Of a stretch of DNA of 9,504 nt, positions 1 to 7,210 are shown piece after piece. The stretch comes from CAZILN01 sp964540005 (lineage in GTDB: Bacteria; Bacteroidota; Bacteroidia; Bacteroidales; SM23-62). How positions within the stretch are numbered: position 1 is the stretch's first letter; each line of letters starts with the position of its first letter. Below the pieces are notes generated by a model. That model was given only the letters and a program-made list of their open reading frames with translations. It was not told the DNA's origin and did not search any database. Both the position numbers and the translations under genes were made by a program. The DNA lies in assembly GCA_964540005.1 (NCBI GenBank), contig CAZILN010000322.1, positions 1-9,504 on the forward strand. The letters are read 5' to 3'.

Positions 1-228
1 TGTCAGCTGGTACATCCCGCCCCCCTGGTAGATAAGGGTATCTGCATTGGTGCCCCAGGCATTGAAATCCCCTGCCAGATCTACAATATCATTTATAGTA
101 TCCAGATTCCCGGTTTGTACCTGATACCTCATATCAAGGTAAAAAGTAACATCAGCAATTTGAGAACTAATGTTCTGTGAAAGTACAGATGCCAGGAAAA
201 ATGACAGGAACAAGACTCTGTTTTTCAT
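1..228 (-). CDS. Secreted protein with VTF-x-DM / CBM20-like N-terminal module (partial)
   Basis: Reading the minus strand from the ATG at 228-226 gives 76 codons open to the left edge, so the 3' part of the gene is missing. Residues 1-23 form a signal peptide: a basic start (MKNR), a hydrophobic core (VLFLSFFLASVL) and a polar end. The mature part begins with VTFYLDM (27-33), followed by GDFNAWG (53-59) and an aromatic stretch near GGGMYQL. The combination of a VTF-x-(D)M strand and a G-x-F-N-x-W turn is typical of starch-binding/glycogen-recognition (CBM20- or CBM48-like) beta-sandwich modules found at the N-terminus of many secreted Bacteroidota proteins. Carbohydrate binding is inferred from this short motif only; the downstream domains that would define the function lie outside the window. 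The gene is transcribed away from the OmpA-like pair and is probably unrelated to it. No convincing promoter was found upstream. Confidence 0.72.
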   Translation of the reverse strand, partial: MKNRVLFLSFFLASVLSQNISSQIADVTFYLDMRYQVQTGNLDTINDIVDLAGDFNAWGTNADTLIYQGGGMYQLT

Positions 229-609
229 GTCAATGAATTTTATGTTGTTTCTTTATTCTTCGGTTTGACTGGTCAGTTATCAGTTAATGCCATCCTTAGT
301 CAGAATGTGCTTTTAAACAGATTTGAAATCCCATATTTGCTCATTGAGATGTGAGAATTAACTAAATTGATAAGAGCAATTCTTAAAGGGAAATTCAGAA
401 AATCAGCAAATTTTTTGGTTACTATTTATTTTGTTTTAAGATAAGGAGATTATTCTTAACCAACAATACCTTTAATCGGGTATTTTTCTGTTCAGGTTTT
501 GAATGACCAGCACCCACTCTTAAAAAGCCCTTGTTAATAAAGCATTCAGGGATTCACAATTCATCTATCTGATTTTTCATAAATTTGAGCGGCTAAACTG
601 TTCTCATAA
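229..609. other. AT-rich divergent intergenic region
   Basis: These 381 bases separate two divergently transcribed genes and contain no credible coding sequence. The region is AT-rich. The one promoter-like element I can support is the TAAATTTG box near its right end, listed separately. Near the left end, TCAGTTAT is immediately followed by CAGTTAA (273-287), a short direct repeat with no clear role. No long hairpin, tRNA-like fold or riboswitch-like structure was recognised by eye. Confidence 0.6.
580..587 (+). promoter_or_regulatory. Bacteroidota-type -7 promoter box (TAAATTTG)
   Basis: TAAATTTG matches the Bacteroidota sigma-ABfr -7 consensus TAnnTTTG exactly and ends 22 bases before the ATG at 610, which would give a short 5' leader. 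A matching TTTG -33 box at the usual distance is not evident, so this is a plausible rather than proven promoter for the first OmpA-like gene. Confidence 0.45.
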
Positions 610-3117
610 ATGAGATACATACTGATTCTGGTAATCAGCTTTTTATTACTGCCTCTGTCTCTGGCGCAGGATTCGAAGGAAGATAAGCAGCTATTCAAAA
701 GCTATTTTATAGCCGGAGAGGAGTACTTCTATATGGAGGATTACGATGAGGCCATCTTTCACTATACGGAACTGCTTAAACTCGATCCGGGCAACTATAA
801 CCTGAACTTCCTGATGGGGGCCTGTTACCTCAGCAAATACGAAGAAAAGGAAAGGGCTGTACCTTTTCTTGAAGAAGCAATAAAGGGAGTAACCACAGGC
901 TACAGGGATGGTTCATACAAAGAACGGAATGCCCCCAGGGAAGCCTGGTTTGCAATGGCCCGGGCCTACCAGATAGCCAATGAGTTCAGCAAGGCCATGG
1001 CATATTATGAGCGGTACAGGAATGCCATGATTAAAAGCAATTTAGCTGATATAGAATATGTAAACAAACAGATTGCTTCATGTCAGATTGCCAGACGTAT
1101 GATGAGAACCCCGGTAGAAGTAACATTTACCGGCCTGGGAGAAAAAACAAAGCAAAAAGGAGCCACATACAATGCCATTATTTCAGGAACAGGTACCCGC
1201 CTGATCTATATGAATGACAGGCCATTTTACAGGGCAATACTGATGACCGAACGTACCCAGACCGGATGGACCGAACCCAAGGTTATCAATGCTGAACTAT
1301 GGTCAGAAGGATATAGTTTTCCCACTTCACTCTCCTTCGATGGCAACGAGTTGTACCTGGCCAGGAAAAAGGGATTTGAGGGAGACATATATGTCAGTCA
1401 TTACAAGGACGGGAAATGGACACCTATGCTACCCCTGAATGACGAGATCAATACTGATTTTTATGAAACCCATGCCAGTATCTCTCCTAATGGAAAACAG
1501 CTGTATTTTACCAGTGACCGTCCGGGCGGACAGGGCGGACTGGACATATACGTATCTGAACGGGACTTTGGTGATGTATGGGGACCAGCTTCAACTATCG
1601 GGGCCATGATCAATTCACACTATAATGAAGAAACGCCCTTTATATCATCCGACAACAAAACACTGTTCTTCAGCTCTCAGGGCCATACTACGATGGGAGG
1701 GTATGATATTTTCCTGTCAGACAGGCTCCCGGATGCCAGCTGGTCCGTTCCGCAGAATATAGGATATCCCATTAATACTACCAATGACGACCTGTTTTAC
1801 ATGCCAAGGAGGAATAAGAACCAGGCCCTGTATTCTCTGATAATACCGGACAAGGACCCGGAAAGGAGCATCTATACCGTCAGTCTGGGTATGGAAACCA
1901 ATGGACAGATAGGCTTCAGGACAGATGACGAGGTAATCCCGGAGGACAATATTATCATGGATGATGTCGATGCTAGGGTATCCAGCATTGAAACCGGGGG
2001 GAGTACAGAGACAGCGGAGGGAACCCCAACCGGGGATGAGGTAATTACAGGTGAAGCAGCAAGGACAGGGGATACCGTAACGACAGGGGGTGTGGCAATG
2101 ACAGGGGATGTGGCAGAAGCCGGAACTGAAGTTGCAGGGGAACCGGGGGACCTTACGGTAGCGGATACAGAGACGGAAAACGGACAGCTCACTGTTGATC
2201 CTGAGGAGGAATACTATATGCTGAACTCCGTGTTCTTCGATTTTGATGATCACAGCCTGAATGATTCCGCCAGGCAGGAGGTGGACCGGATATTTGAAGT
2301 AATGAATAAGTATCCCGACCTCAGGCTGGAGGTTACCGGGCACACTGATACAAAGGGAGATGCCGGCTACAACCTGGCTTTGTCTGAACGCAGGGCAGAT
2401 GCAGTAGCGAATTACCTGGTTCAGAGAGGAATAGACCCGGACAGGTTGATTTCCAGGGGAGTGGGGGAAGCCGCCCCCATTGCCATTGATTATCTGGATG
2501 ACGGAACAACCAACCCGGAAGGAAGTAGACTGAACCGGTTTGTAGACCTGCGTCTGCATAATCTGAACCACCCCAATATTAAAGTTGCTGATATTTTTGT
2601 ACCCACCCATCTCCGCCCGAAGAAGGATTACAGCTATTCTGTCCTGTTAGTGCAGAGTGACTCCTTCCTTGATACCCTACCTGATGCCGTATGCGGTGAA
2701 GATGTCTCGCTTATTATTACCGGCCAAAATTACCTGTATACAGCAGGTAATTTTAATAACCGAATAGATGCGGTTAAGCTCCTTAATCATTCCATTGACA
2801 GTGGTTTCCCCGATGCGCAGATGTTCGAAAAAAGGCAACTTGAGCAGCTGATTGCAGAACTCATAGAAGGAGAGGTGCCTCCAATCATTACTTTTACCAT
2901 ACAGTTTATGGCCCTGAAAAGACCTGTCCCGGTCACTTATTTTAAGGATCTGGAGAGGGTCAGTAAATTTGAAGGCAACGACGGGCTGACACGCTATGTG
3001 ACCGGTGAATACACAGAGATCGACACGGCTTTTGACGAGTTGAAGAATGTCAGGACAAAAGGCTACCAAGATGCATTCATTATGTACCTGGCCCGGTATA
3101 GGAAACCGGGCAACTGA
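610..3117 (+). CDS. OmpA-family cell-envelope protein: TPR, PD40 propeller, OmpA_C, two SPOR-like units (PorE-like)
   Basis: The product is 835 aa. Residues 1-19 are a signal peptide (MRYILILVISFLLLPLSLA|Q), which supports the ATG at 610. Three TPR-like helical pairs cover about 31-63, 64-93 and 110-140. Five PD40 propeller units follow at about 185-430, with blade signatures such as SLSFDGNELYLAR (241-253), SISPNGKQLYFTSDR (290-304) and ISSDNKTLFFSSQ (345-357). A low-complexity acidic/Thr/Gly linker (about 430-535) contains a hexapeptide repeat. The OmpA-like domain (about 540-650) carries TGHTDTKG and LSERRADAV; D580 and R595, 15 residues apart, match the Asp/Arg pair that binds diaminopimelate in OmpA_C domains. 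Two SPOR-like units follow (about 675-745 and 760-827; the second begins TFTIQFMALK). The protein should be periplasmic and bound to peptidoglycan. The first part resembles the type IX secretion protein PorE, but the carboxypeptidase-regulatory domain is absent and SPOR-like units are added, so an exact PorE role is not established. It is paralogous end to end with the next gene. Confidence 0.9.
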   Translation: MRYILILVISFLLLPLSLAQDSKEDKQLFKSYFIAGEEYFYMEDYDEAIFHYTELLKLDPGNYNLNFLMGACYLSKYEEKERAVPFLEEAIKGVTTGYRDGSYKERNAPREAWFAMARAYQIANEFSKAMAYYERYRNAMIKSNLADIEYVNKQIASCQIARRMMRTPVEVTFTGLGEKTKQKGATYNAIISGTGTRLIYMNDRPFYRAILMTERTQTGWTEPKVINAELWSEGYSFPTSLSFDGNELYLARKKGFEGDIYVSHYKDGKWTPMLPLNDEINTDFYETHASISPNGKQLYFTSDRPGGQGGLDIYVSERDFGDVWGPASTIGAMINSHYNEETPFISSDNKTLFFSSQGHTTMGGYDIFLSDRLPDASWSVPQNIGYPINTTNDDLFYMPRRNKNQALYSLIIPDKDPERSIYTVSLGMETNGQIGFRTDDEVIPEDNIIMDDVDARVSSIETGGSTETAEGTPTGDEVITGEAARTGDTVTTGGVAMTGDVAEAGTEVAGEPGDLTVADTETENGQLTVDPEEEYYMLNSVFFDFDDHSLNDSARQEVDRIFEVMNKYPDLRLEVTGHTDTKGDAGYNLALSERRADAVANYLVQRGIDPDRLISRGVGEAAPIAIDYLDDGTTNPEGSRLNRFVDLRLHNLNHPNIKVADIFVPTHLRPKKDYSYSVLLVQSDSFLDTLPDAVCGEDVSLIITGQNYLYTAGNFNNRIDAVKLLNHSIDSGFPDAQMFEKRQLEQLIAELIEGEVPPIITFTIQFMALKRPVPVTYFKDLERVSKFEGNDGLTRYVTGEYTEIDTAFDELKNVRTKGYQDAFIMYLARYRKPGN
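2029..2118 (+). repeat. Five in-frame 18-bp tandem repeats encoding TG(D/E/G)xxx hexapeptides
   Basis: Five consecutive 18-bp units begin at 2029, 2047, 2065, 2083 and 2101. They encode TGDEVI, TGEAAR, TGDTVT, TGGVAM and TGDVAE (residues 474-503 of the first OmpA-like protein). Each unit begins AC(C/A)GG; the last two are the most alike. Flanking sequence (TAEGTP before, AGTEVA after) looks like more decayed copies. The array lies in the flexible linker between the propeller and the OmpA-like domain. The paralogue at 3217-5493 has a much shorter linker without it. Confidence 0.8.
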
Positions 3118-3149
3118 TGCTGGCCTAATCAAATATTAGCATTCTTTTT
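3117..3149 (+). terminator. Possible weak terminator after the first OmpA-like gene
   Basis: CTAAT (3125-3129) and ATTAG (3135-3139) form a 5-bp AT-rich stem with a 5-base loop. The arms could be lengthened by ATGCT (3117-3121) pairing with AGCAT (3138-3142) around a small bulge. A TCTTTTT tract follows (3143-3149). The stem is weak, so partial read-through into the second paralogue is likely. Confidence 0.3.
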
Positions 3150-3183
3150 ACACTTGCCGCTTTACTTTTACCCTAATCTGTCT

Positions 3184-3191
3184 TAAATTTA
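3184..3191 (+). promoter_or_regulatory. Possible -7 box (TAAATTTA) for the second OmpA-like gene
   Basis: TAAATTTA differs from TAnnTTTG at one position and lies 25 bases before the GTG start. A TTTA at 3161-3164 lies 19 bases upstream in the -33 position. Together with the weak hairpin after the first gene, this suggests the second paralogue may also be transcribed on its own, but the match is imperfect. Confidence 0.25.
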
Positions 3192-3216
3192 CATCAGATG
3201 TACTTATCCCAATGAT

Positions 3217-5493
3217 GTGAAAATCCTGAATTACTCATTTGTTTTCATCCTTCTCTTATCATCTCTCGCCCATGCCCAGGATAAAAAGAATTTCAAGAAA
3301 TACTTTGTACAGGGAGAATATCATTTCTTCCTGGAAGAGTATGATGAGGCACTCAGCTATTATACCATGCTGCTGGATATGGACCAGGAGAATTATCATG
3401 TCCTGTACCTGGCCGGTGAATGTTACCTGAACCTGCCCGGCCGTAAAACCCGGGCCATTCCATATCTTGAACAGGCCATCGGGGGTATGTCAGAGGATTA
3501 CAAGGAAGGGTCCTACAAGGAGCGAAATGCACCTAATGAAGCACTTTATTCACTGGCCCGGGCTTACCAGGTAAACAGCCAGTTCCAGAAGGCTCATGAT
3601 TATTATATACAATACGGGATCATAATGACTGACCGAAGTTATGCCGATCATGAGTATGTAAACAAGCAAATTGAATCCTGCCTGGCAGCCGGACAAATGA
3701 TGGCTGCAGCCGGAAATATTGAGTTTGTCCCGATGGAATCTGAACTGCCGCTTTCAGGAACAGGCTATAATCCTGTGGTTTGTTCCAATGATTCCGTCAC
3801 CCTGTTCATGAATGACGATGAGGGCAAACGATCAATTTACATGGTACGTCTTACGTCAGGGAGCTGGTCAGAACCACTGTTAATTAACCGTCAGTTGGGT
3901 GCCATTGATGACTGCCTGATCACCTGTATATCCAGTGATGGAAAAGAGTTGTATATGACACGGTCTGATAAACTTGACTCGGATATATATGTGAGTAATT
4001 ACAACGGCGATCAGTGGACGGGAATAAGACCCGTTAAAGGCAAGGTGAATTCCTCTTATTATGAATCCCATGCCAGCCTTTCGGGTGACGGACAGACACT
4101 GTATTTTACCAGTAACAGGAAAGGAGGGTACGGGGCTCTTGACATTTACAGGGTGGAGCGCCTGGAGCCGGATGACTGGGGACCGGCTGAAAACCTTGGA
4201 GGGATAATAAACACAGCATATAATGAAGAATCCCCTTTCGTAACTGAAGACGGGACCAGGCTGTATTTCAGCTCCCAGGGACATCAAACCATGGGAGGCT
4301 ATGATGTTTTTTACTGCAGGTTGCTGTCAGACGGTAGCTGGTCTTCTCCGATGAACCTGGGTTATCCTTTAAATTCGGGGGATGATGAAGTTTTTTATGT
4401 TCCTGTGAACAATGGCGAGGATGGTATTATGGCTTCTGCCCGGGGTAGGGAGCAGCAGGGTATATACAGGGTGAAATACCTGAGTGATGAAGAAGTGGCT
4501 GAACGGCGAAAAGAAGAAACTGCAGTGGCAGAAACCACCCCCGAAAGAACTGTTGTGGAAGCTCCGGCTGACCGGAACCTGATCACTGTAAAGAGTATCA
4601 TGTTTGATTATAAATCTGAGGAACTCAATCAGAAGGCTCTTTCTGAAGTGGAGAACATATACAGGATCATGCGTGATTTTCCGGATATCACTCTTGAAGT
4701 GACTGCTTATACTGATTCCAAAGGAAGCAAGGAGTATAACAGGAACCTGTCTGAGAGACGTGCCCGGTCTGTTGTATCTGCCCTTGAGAAAAAAGGTATT
4801 GAAGGGGACAGGCTGATCGCCAGGGGTGGAGGAGAATCAGGATACATTGCCATTAATGAGAATCCTGATGGCACCGATAATCCTGAAGGCAGGAAACTCA
4901 ACCGGCATGCCCGGATCCGGTTCATGAACTTTGAAAATGAAAATATCAGCATTGAAGAGATCAATGTGCCCGAACACCTGAGGCCCCGGCACGGTCTTAA
5001 GTATACCATCCTTCTCGCTGAGCTTGATGAAAGGGATACTGATGCTCCCCGCGAGATCGGGCAGCTTAAGGTACAGGAGATTGAATCCGGACAGAAGTAT
5101 CTGTACCTGGCCGGCAGCTACGAGCAAAAATCCGATGCTGTGGAATTCCTGAATTCCGTGGTGGATGAGGGCTATCCCGGGGCAAGTATCATTGAAAAGA
5201 CGGAGCTGGACAAAAGGATCAGGATGCTGAGTACCTGTGAGGCCACTTCAGGGGAGCAGACTTCCCGGGAGGTCAAACGCTACACCATCCAGATCATGGC
5301 CCTTAAAAATGAAAGGGATGTTTCATTTTTCAAGGACCTGCCCGGCCTTCAGCGGATAGACGGTTCGGACGGGATCTACAGGTATGTCTTCGGGGAATAC
5401 GGCAGTGTAAAGGAAGCCATGGACAAACTTCCTGAAGTCAGGGCACTGGGGTATAAGGACGCCTTCATCTGGAACATGAAGAACTATAAGTAG
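3217..5493 (+). CDS. OmpA-family cell-envelope protein, paralogue of the preceding gene (TPR, PD40, OmpA_C, two SPOR-like units)
   Basis: The product is 758 aa. The start is GTG at 3217; nearby ATGs at 3198, 3212 and 3215 are out of frame, and only this start retains the signal peptide (MKILNYSFVFILLLSSLAHA|Q). TPR-like helices occupy about 28-140. Five PD40 units follow (about 183-420; for example SLSGDGQTLYFTSNR 287-301 and VTEDGTRLYFSSQ 342-354). A short charged linker (about 421-455) precedes the OmpA-like domain (about 457-570), in which TAYTDSKG and LSERRARSV keep the peptidoglycan-binding Asp/Arg pair as D500 and R515, although the usual Gly-His before Thr-Asp is Ala-Tyr. Two SPOR-like units close the protein (about 594-668 and 688-753; the second begins RYTIQIMALK). 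It aligns with the upstream protein along its whole length; shared blocks include GSYKERNAP, SSQGH-TMGGYD, YNEE-PF and HLRP. The genes are 99 bases apart in the same direction and are probably a tandem duplication. A periplasmic, wall-bound scaffold is inferred; a link to type IX secretion or gliding is possible but unproven. Confidence 0.9.
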   Translation: MKILNYSFVFILLLSSLAHAQDKKNFKKYFVQGEYHFFLEEYDEALSYYTMLLDMDQENYHVLYLAGECYLNLPGRKTRAIPYLEQAIGGMSEDYKEGSYKERNAPNEALYSLARAYQVNSQFQKAHDYYIQYGIIMTDRSYADHEYVNKQIESCLAAGQMMAAAGNIEFVPMESELPLSGTGYNPVVCSNDSVTLFMNDDEGKRSIYMVRLTSGSWSEPLLINRQLGAIDDCLITCISSDGKELYMTRSDKLDSDIYVSNYNGDQWTGIRPVKGKVNSSYYESHASLSGDGQTLYFTSNRKGGYGALDIYRVERLEPDDWGPAENLGGIINTAYNEESPFVTEDGTRLYFSSQGHQTMGGYDVFYCRLLSDGSWSSPMNLGYPLNSGDDEVFYVPVNNGEDGIMASARGREQQGIYRVKYLSDEEVAERRKEETAVAETTPERTVVEAPADRNLITVKSIMFDYKSEELNQKALSEVENIYRIMRDFPDITLEVTAYTDSKGSKEYNRNLSERRARSVVSALEKKGIEGDRLIARGGGESGYIAINENPDGTDNPEGRKLNRHARIRFMNFENENISIEEINVPEHLRPRHGLKYTILLAELDERDTDAPREIGQLKVQEIESGQKYLYLAGSYEQKSDAVEFLNSVVDEGYPGASIIEKTELDKRIRMLSTCEATSGEQTSREVKRYTIQIMALKNERDVSFFKDLPGLQRIDGSDGIYRYVFGEYGSVKEAMDKLPEVRALGYKDAFIWNMKNYK

Positions 5494-5494
5494 A

Positions 5495-5546
5495 CCCATC
5501 GGATCGATCGATCCGATGAATCGATCCGATGAATCGATCCGATGGG
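5495..5546. repeat. Nested palindrome with three 13-bp tandem repeats
   Basis: The element starts one base after the TAG stop of the second OmpA-like gene. Outer arms CCCATCGGATCGAT (5495-5508) and ATCGATCCGATGGG (5533-5546) are a perfect 14-bp inverted repeat around a 24-base loop. Inside are three tandem copies of ATCGATCCGATGA (5507-5519, 5520-5532 and 5533-5545; the last ends in G). The left arm can pair with any of the three copies, and pairing with the first gives a perfect 22-bp palindrome at 5497-5518. Six GATC sites fall between 5502 and 5551. No T-tract follows, so it is not a typical intrinsic terminator, though an RNA hairpin here could protect or end the upstream mRNA. Confidence 0.9.
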
Positions 5547-5573
5547 GGATCAGATTTCCCGATTGTCTATTAA

Positions 5574-5591
5574 TTGAATGTATTTATTCAA
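5574..5591. promoter_or_regulatory. Inverted repeat upstream of the FAD oxidoreductase (possible operator)
   Basis: TTGAAT (5574-5579) and ATTCAA (5586-5591) form a perfect 6-bp inverted repeat with a 6-base spacer, 60 bases before the preferred ATG. Size and position fit a repressor or activator half-site pair, but a chance occurrence in AT-rich DNA is quite possible. Confidence 0.25.
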
Positions 5592-5651
5592 AGATTGATC
5601 ACATATTTTGGTTATGGCTTTGGACCTTTATCAAAACAAAAGATATTTATC

Positions 5652-7127
5652 ATGAAAAGAAGAGATTTTTCAAAGTATAGCCTCCTGCTGGGTCTGGGTG
5701 CTGTTGCAGGGACAAGATGTACATCCGGGTCATCATCAGATTATGCCGGAGAAGTTGATGGTTACTATACTGAATCAGTAAGAAAATTGCCTGTTCGTGA
5801 TTTCGATGTGATCATAGGCGGTGGGGGTACGGCCGGGGTAGTTGCTGCCCTGGCAGCTGTACGAACAGGCGCCAGAACAGCACTGATCGAGGGTAAAGGA
5901 TATACCGGCGGCACGATCACGGAAGGAGGTACGGCACTGCATAGTTACTATAACCTCTGGAAGGCATTTCCCGGAGTAGAAAAACGGCAGGTAGTTCAAG
6001 GGATCCCGCAGGAGATAATAGACAGGCTTTTAAAGATAGGAGGCAGCTCTGGACATGCTGAAATGTCGAAGGGGTATAATTATGATTCAGTATGCACAGC
6101 AATAGATACCGAGTTGTACAAGCTGGTTACCCTGGAAATGCTCACGGAGGCAGGTGTCTTTATTTGCCTGAACAGCTTTATCAGGGGGGCTGTTATGGAC
6201 GGGAAAAGCCTGAAAGGGGCCATTGTTGAAAGCCGTACAGGCAGGGAATTATTCACAGCAAGATCGTTTGTGGACTGCACTGCGTATGGGGACCTGGCTG
6301 CCTATGCAGGTGCCGAATATACTGAACCAAATGATTACGCTGTCTGTAACAGCATAGGCATGGGGAATGTGGATATTAGGCAGGTTTCCCGGGCCCTGGA
6401 TTCAAAGGACGGGGTCACTCAGCTAAGCCATGGTCACAGGGGAGGAAAGGACAACCAGCTTGTCCGGGTACAGGGCAAAGCTATTGCAGTATCGGATGAA
6501 TTTGCTCAAGGTGCAGAAGATATTGGTATGTCTATGGTGACAACTACCATGCATGACAATTACCTCATGTTCATTAAATTCAATATGACCCTGCCGATGA
6601 GCCCTACTGACCGGGACACGGTCGCCAGGGCCGAGCTGGAACTCAGACTGAGACAATTCAAAGGAGTTGAATTGTTCCGCAAACACATACCCGGTTGTGA
6701 AAAAGCCTTTATTGCCAGAACAAGTCCGAACCTGAATATCCGAAGGGGAAGACTGATCAGTTGTGACTATGATATAAGCCATGAAGATGTAGTTGAAGCC
6801 AGGCATTTCGATGATGAGGTATTCATATATGGTTTTCATGATTCTGCCCCCAGGTACCAGATAAAGGATGGCGGGACCTATGGGATACCCTACCGGGCAT
6901 TATGTGTGAAAGGCATAGATAATCTTTTTGTTTCAGGCATGATGATCACTTCAGATCACCGGGCCCATATGTCGACCAGGAATACAGTGAGCTGTATGGG
7001 ACAGGGACAGGCAACAGGTACTGCAGCTGCCTTGTGTGTGCAGAAAGAATGCAGCAGCCGAGAACTTCAGTTTGACCTGCTCAGGGACACCCTGATGAAG
7101 GATAATGTGTACTTTGAGCCTTTGTGA
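5652..7127 (+). CDS. Exported FAD-dependent oxidoreductase (FAD_oxidored-like), Tat-type signal
   Basis: The preferred start is ATG 5652, giving 491 aa. The frame stays open to a TTG at 5574, but the ATG places a twin-arginine signal (KRRDFSK, then the hydrophobic SLLLGLGAVAG) at the very N-terminus. A cysteine follows at residue 23, but Arg precedes it, so it is not a normal lipobox. The Rossmann FAD-binding motif is DVIIGGGGTAGVVAA (G57-x-G59-x-x-G62), with the ribose-binding acidic residue at E80 (ALIEGKGYTGG). The C-terminal signature YGIPYRALCVKGIDNLFVSG ... SCMGQGQATGTAAAL (about 410-462) is typical of FAD-dependent oxidoreductases grouped in Pfam FAD_oxidored (PF12831). Such proteins are widespread in Bacteroidota and planctomycetes and are often linked to sugar or small-molecule catabolism, but the substrate cannot be read here. 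Folding with FAD before export through Tat would be consistent with the signal. The gene stands alone and converges with the stress-protein gene. Confidence 0.85.
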   Translation: MKRRDFSKYSLLLGLGAVAGTRCTSGSSSDYAGEVDGYYTESVRKLPVRDFDVIIGGGGTAGVVAALAAVRTGARTALIEGKGYTGGTITEGGTALHSYYNLWKAFPGVEKRQVVQGIPQEIIDRLLKIGGSSGHAEMSKGYNYDSVCTAIDTELYKLVTLEMLTEAGVFICLNSFIRGAVMDGKSLKGAIVESRTGRELFTARSFVDCTAYGDLAAYAGAEYTEPNDYAVCNSIGMGNVDIRQVSRALDSKDGVTQLSHGHRGGKDNQLVRVQGKAIAVSDEFAQGAEDIGMSMVTTTMHDNYLMFIKFNMTLPMSPTDRDTVARAELELRLRQFKGVELFRKHIPGCEKAFIARTSPNLNIRRGRLISCDYDISHEDVVEARHFDDEVFIYGFHDSAPRYQIKDGGTYGIPYRALCVKGIDNLFVSGMMITSDHRAHMSTRNTVSCMGQGQATGTAAALCVQKECSSRELQFDLLRDTLMKDNVYFEPL

Positions 7128-7183
7128 TAATTCGCAGCCGTAACCAGACACAGCAGGCATCCTGCAGGAATATGCATAAATAT

Positions 7184-7210
7184 CCTTCCGGATCAGGAAG
7201 GCTACTTTTT
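7184..7210 (+). terminator. Intrinsic terminator between the convergent oxidoreductase and stress-protein genes
   Basis: CCTTCC (7184-7189) and GGAAGG (7196-7201) form a perfect 6-bp stem with a GGATCA loop, followed by CTAC and five T residues (7206-7210). It fits an intrinsic terminator for the plus-strand oxidoreductase. The T-tract overlaps the last codons of the opposing gene, whose stop (7204-7202) abuts the stem. On the minus strand the hairpin is followed by ATATTTAT, so it may act in both directions. A smaller hairpin, GCAGG-CAT-CCTGC (7153-7165), lies just upstream. Confidence 0.65.

Noticed and set aside
2029..2149. Run of G-tracts suggesting a G-quadruplex
   Set aside because: The spacings between G-tracts are mostly 13 or more bases, too long for a canonical quadruplex. 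The tracts come from repeated Thr-Gly codons.
1717..2610. Long open frame antisense to the first OmpA-like gene (and a shorter one at 1872-2192)
   Set aside because: No domain or signal is recognisable, and the proline/serine/valine repeats of the shorter frame are the complement of the hexapeptide repeat in the sense gene. These are shadows of a confidently identified protein.
5495..5546. CRISPR array
   Set aside because: The 13-bp units are directly adjacent with no spacers, and the element is palindromic. No cas genes are present.
5574..5651. N-terminal extension of the oxidoreductase from TTG 5574
   Set aside because: The extension would bury the twin-arginine signal 26 residues in; the ATG at 5652 gives a normal export signal.
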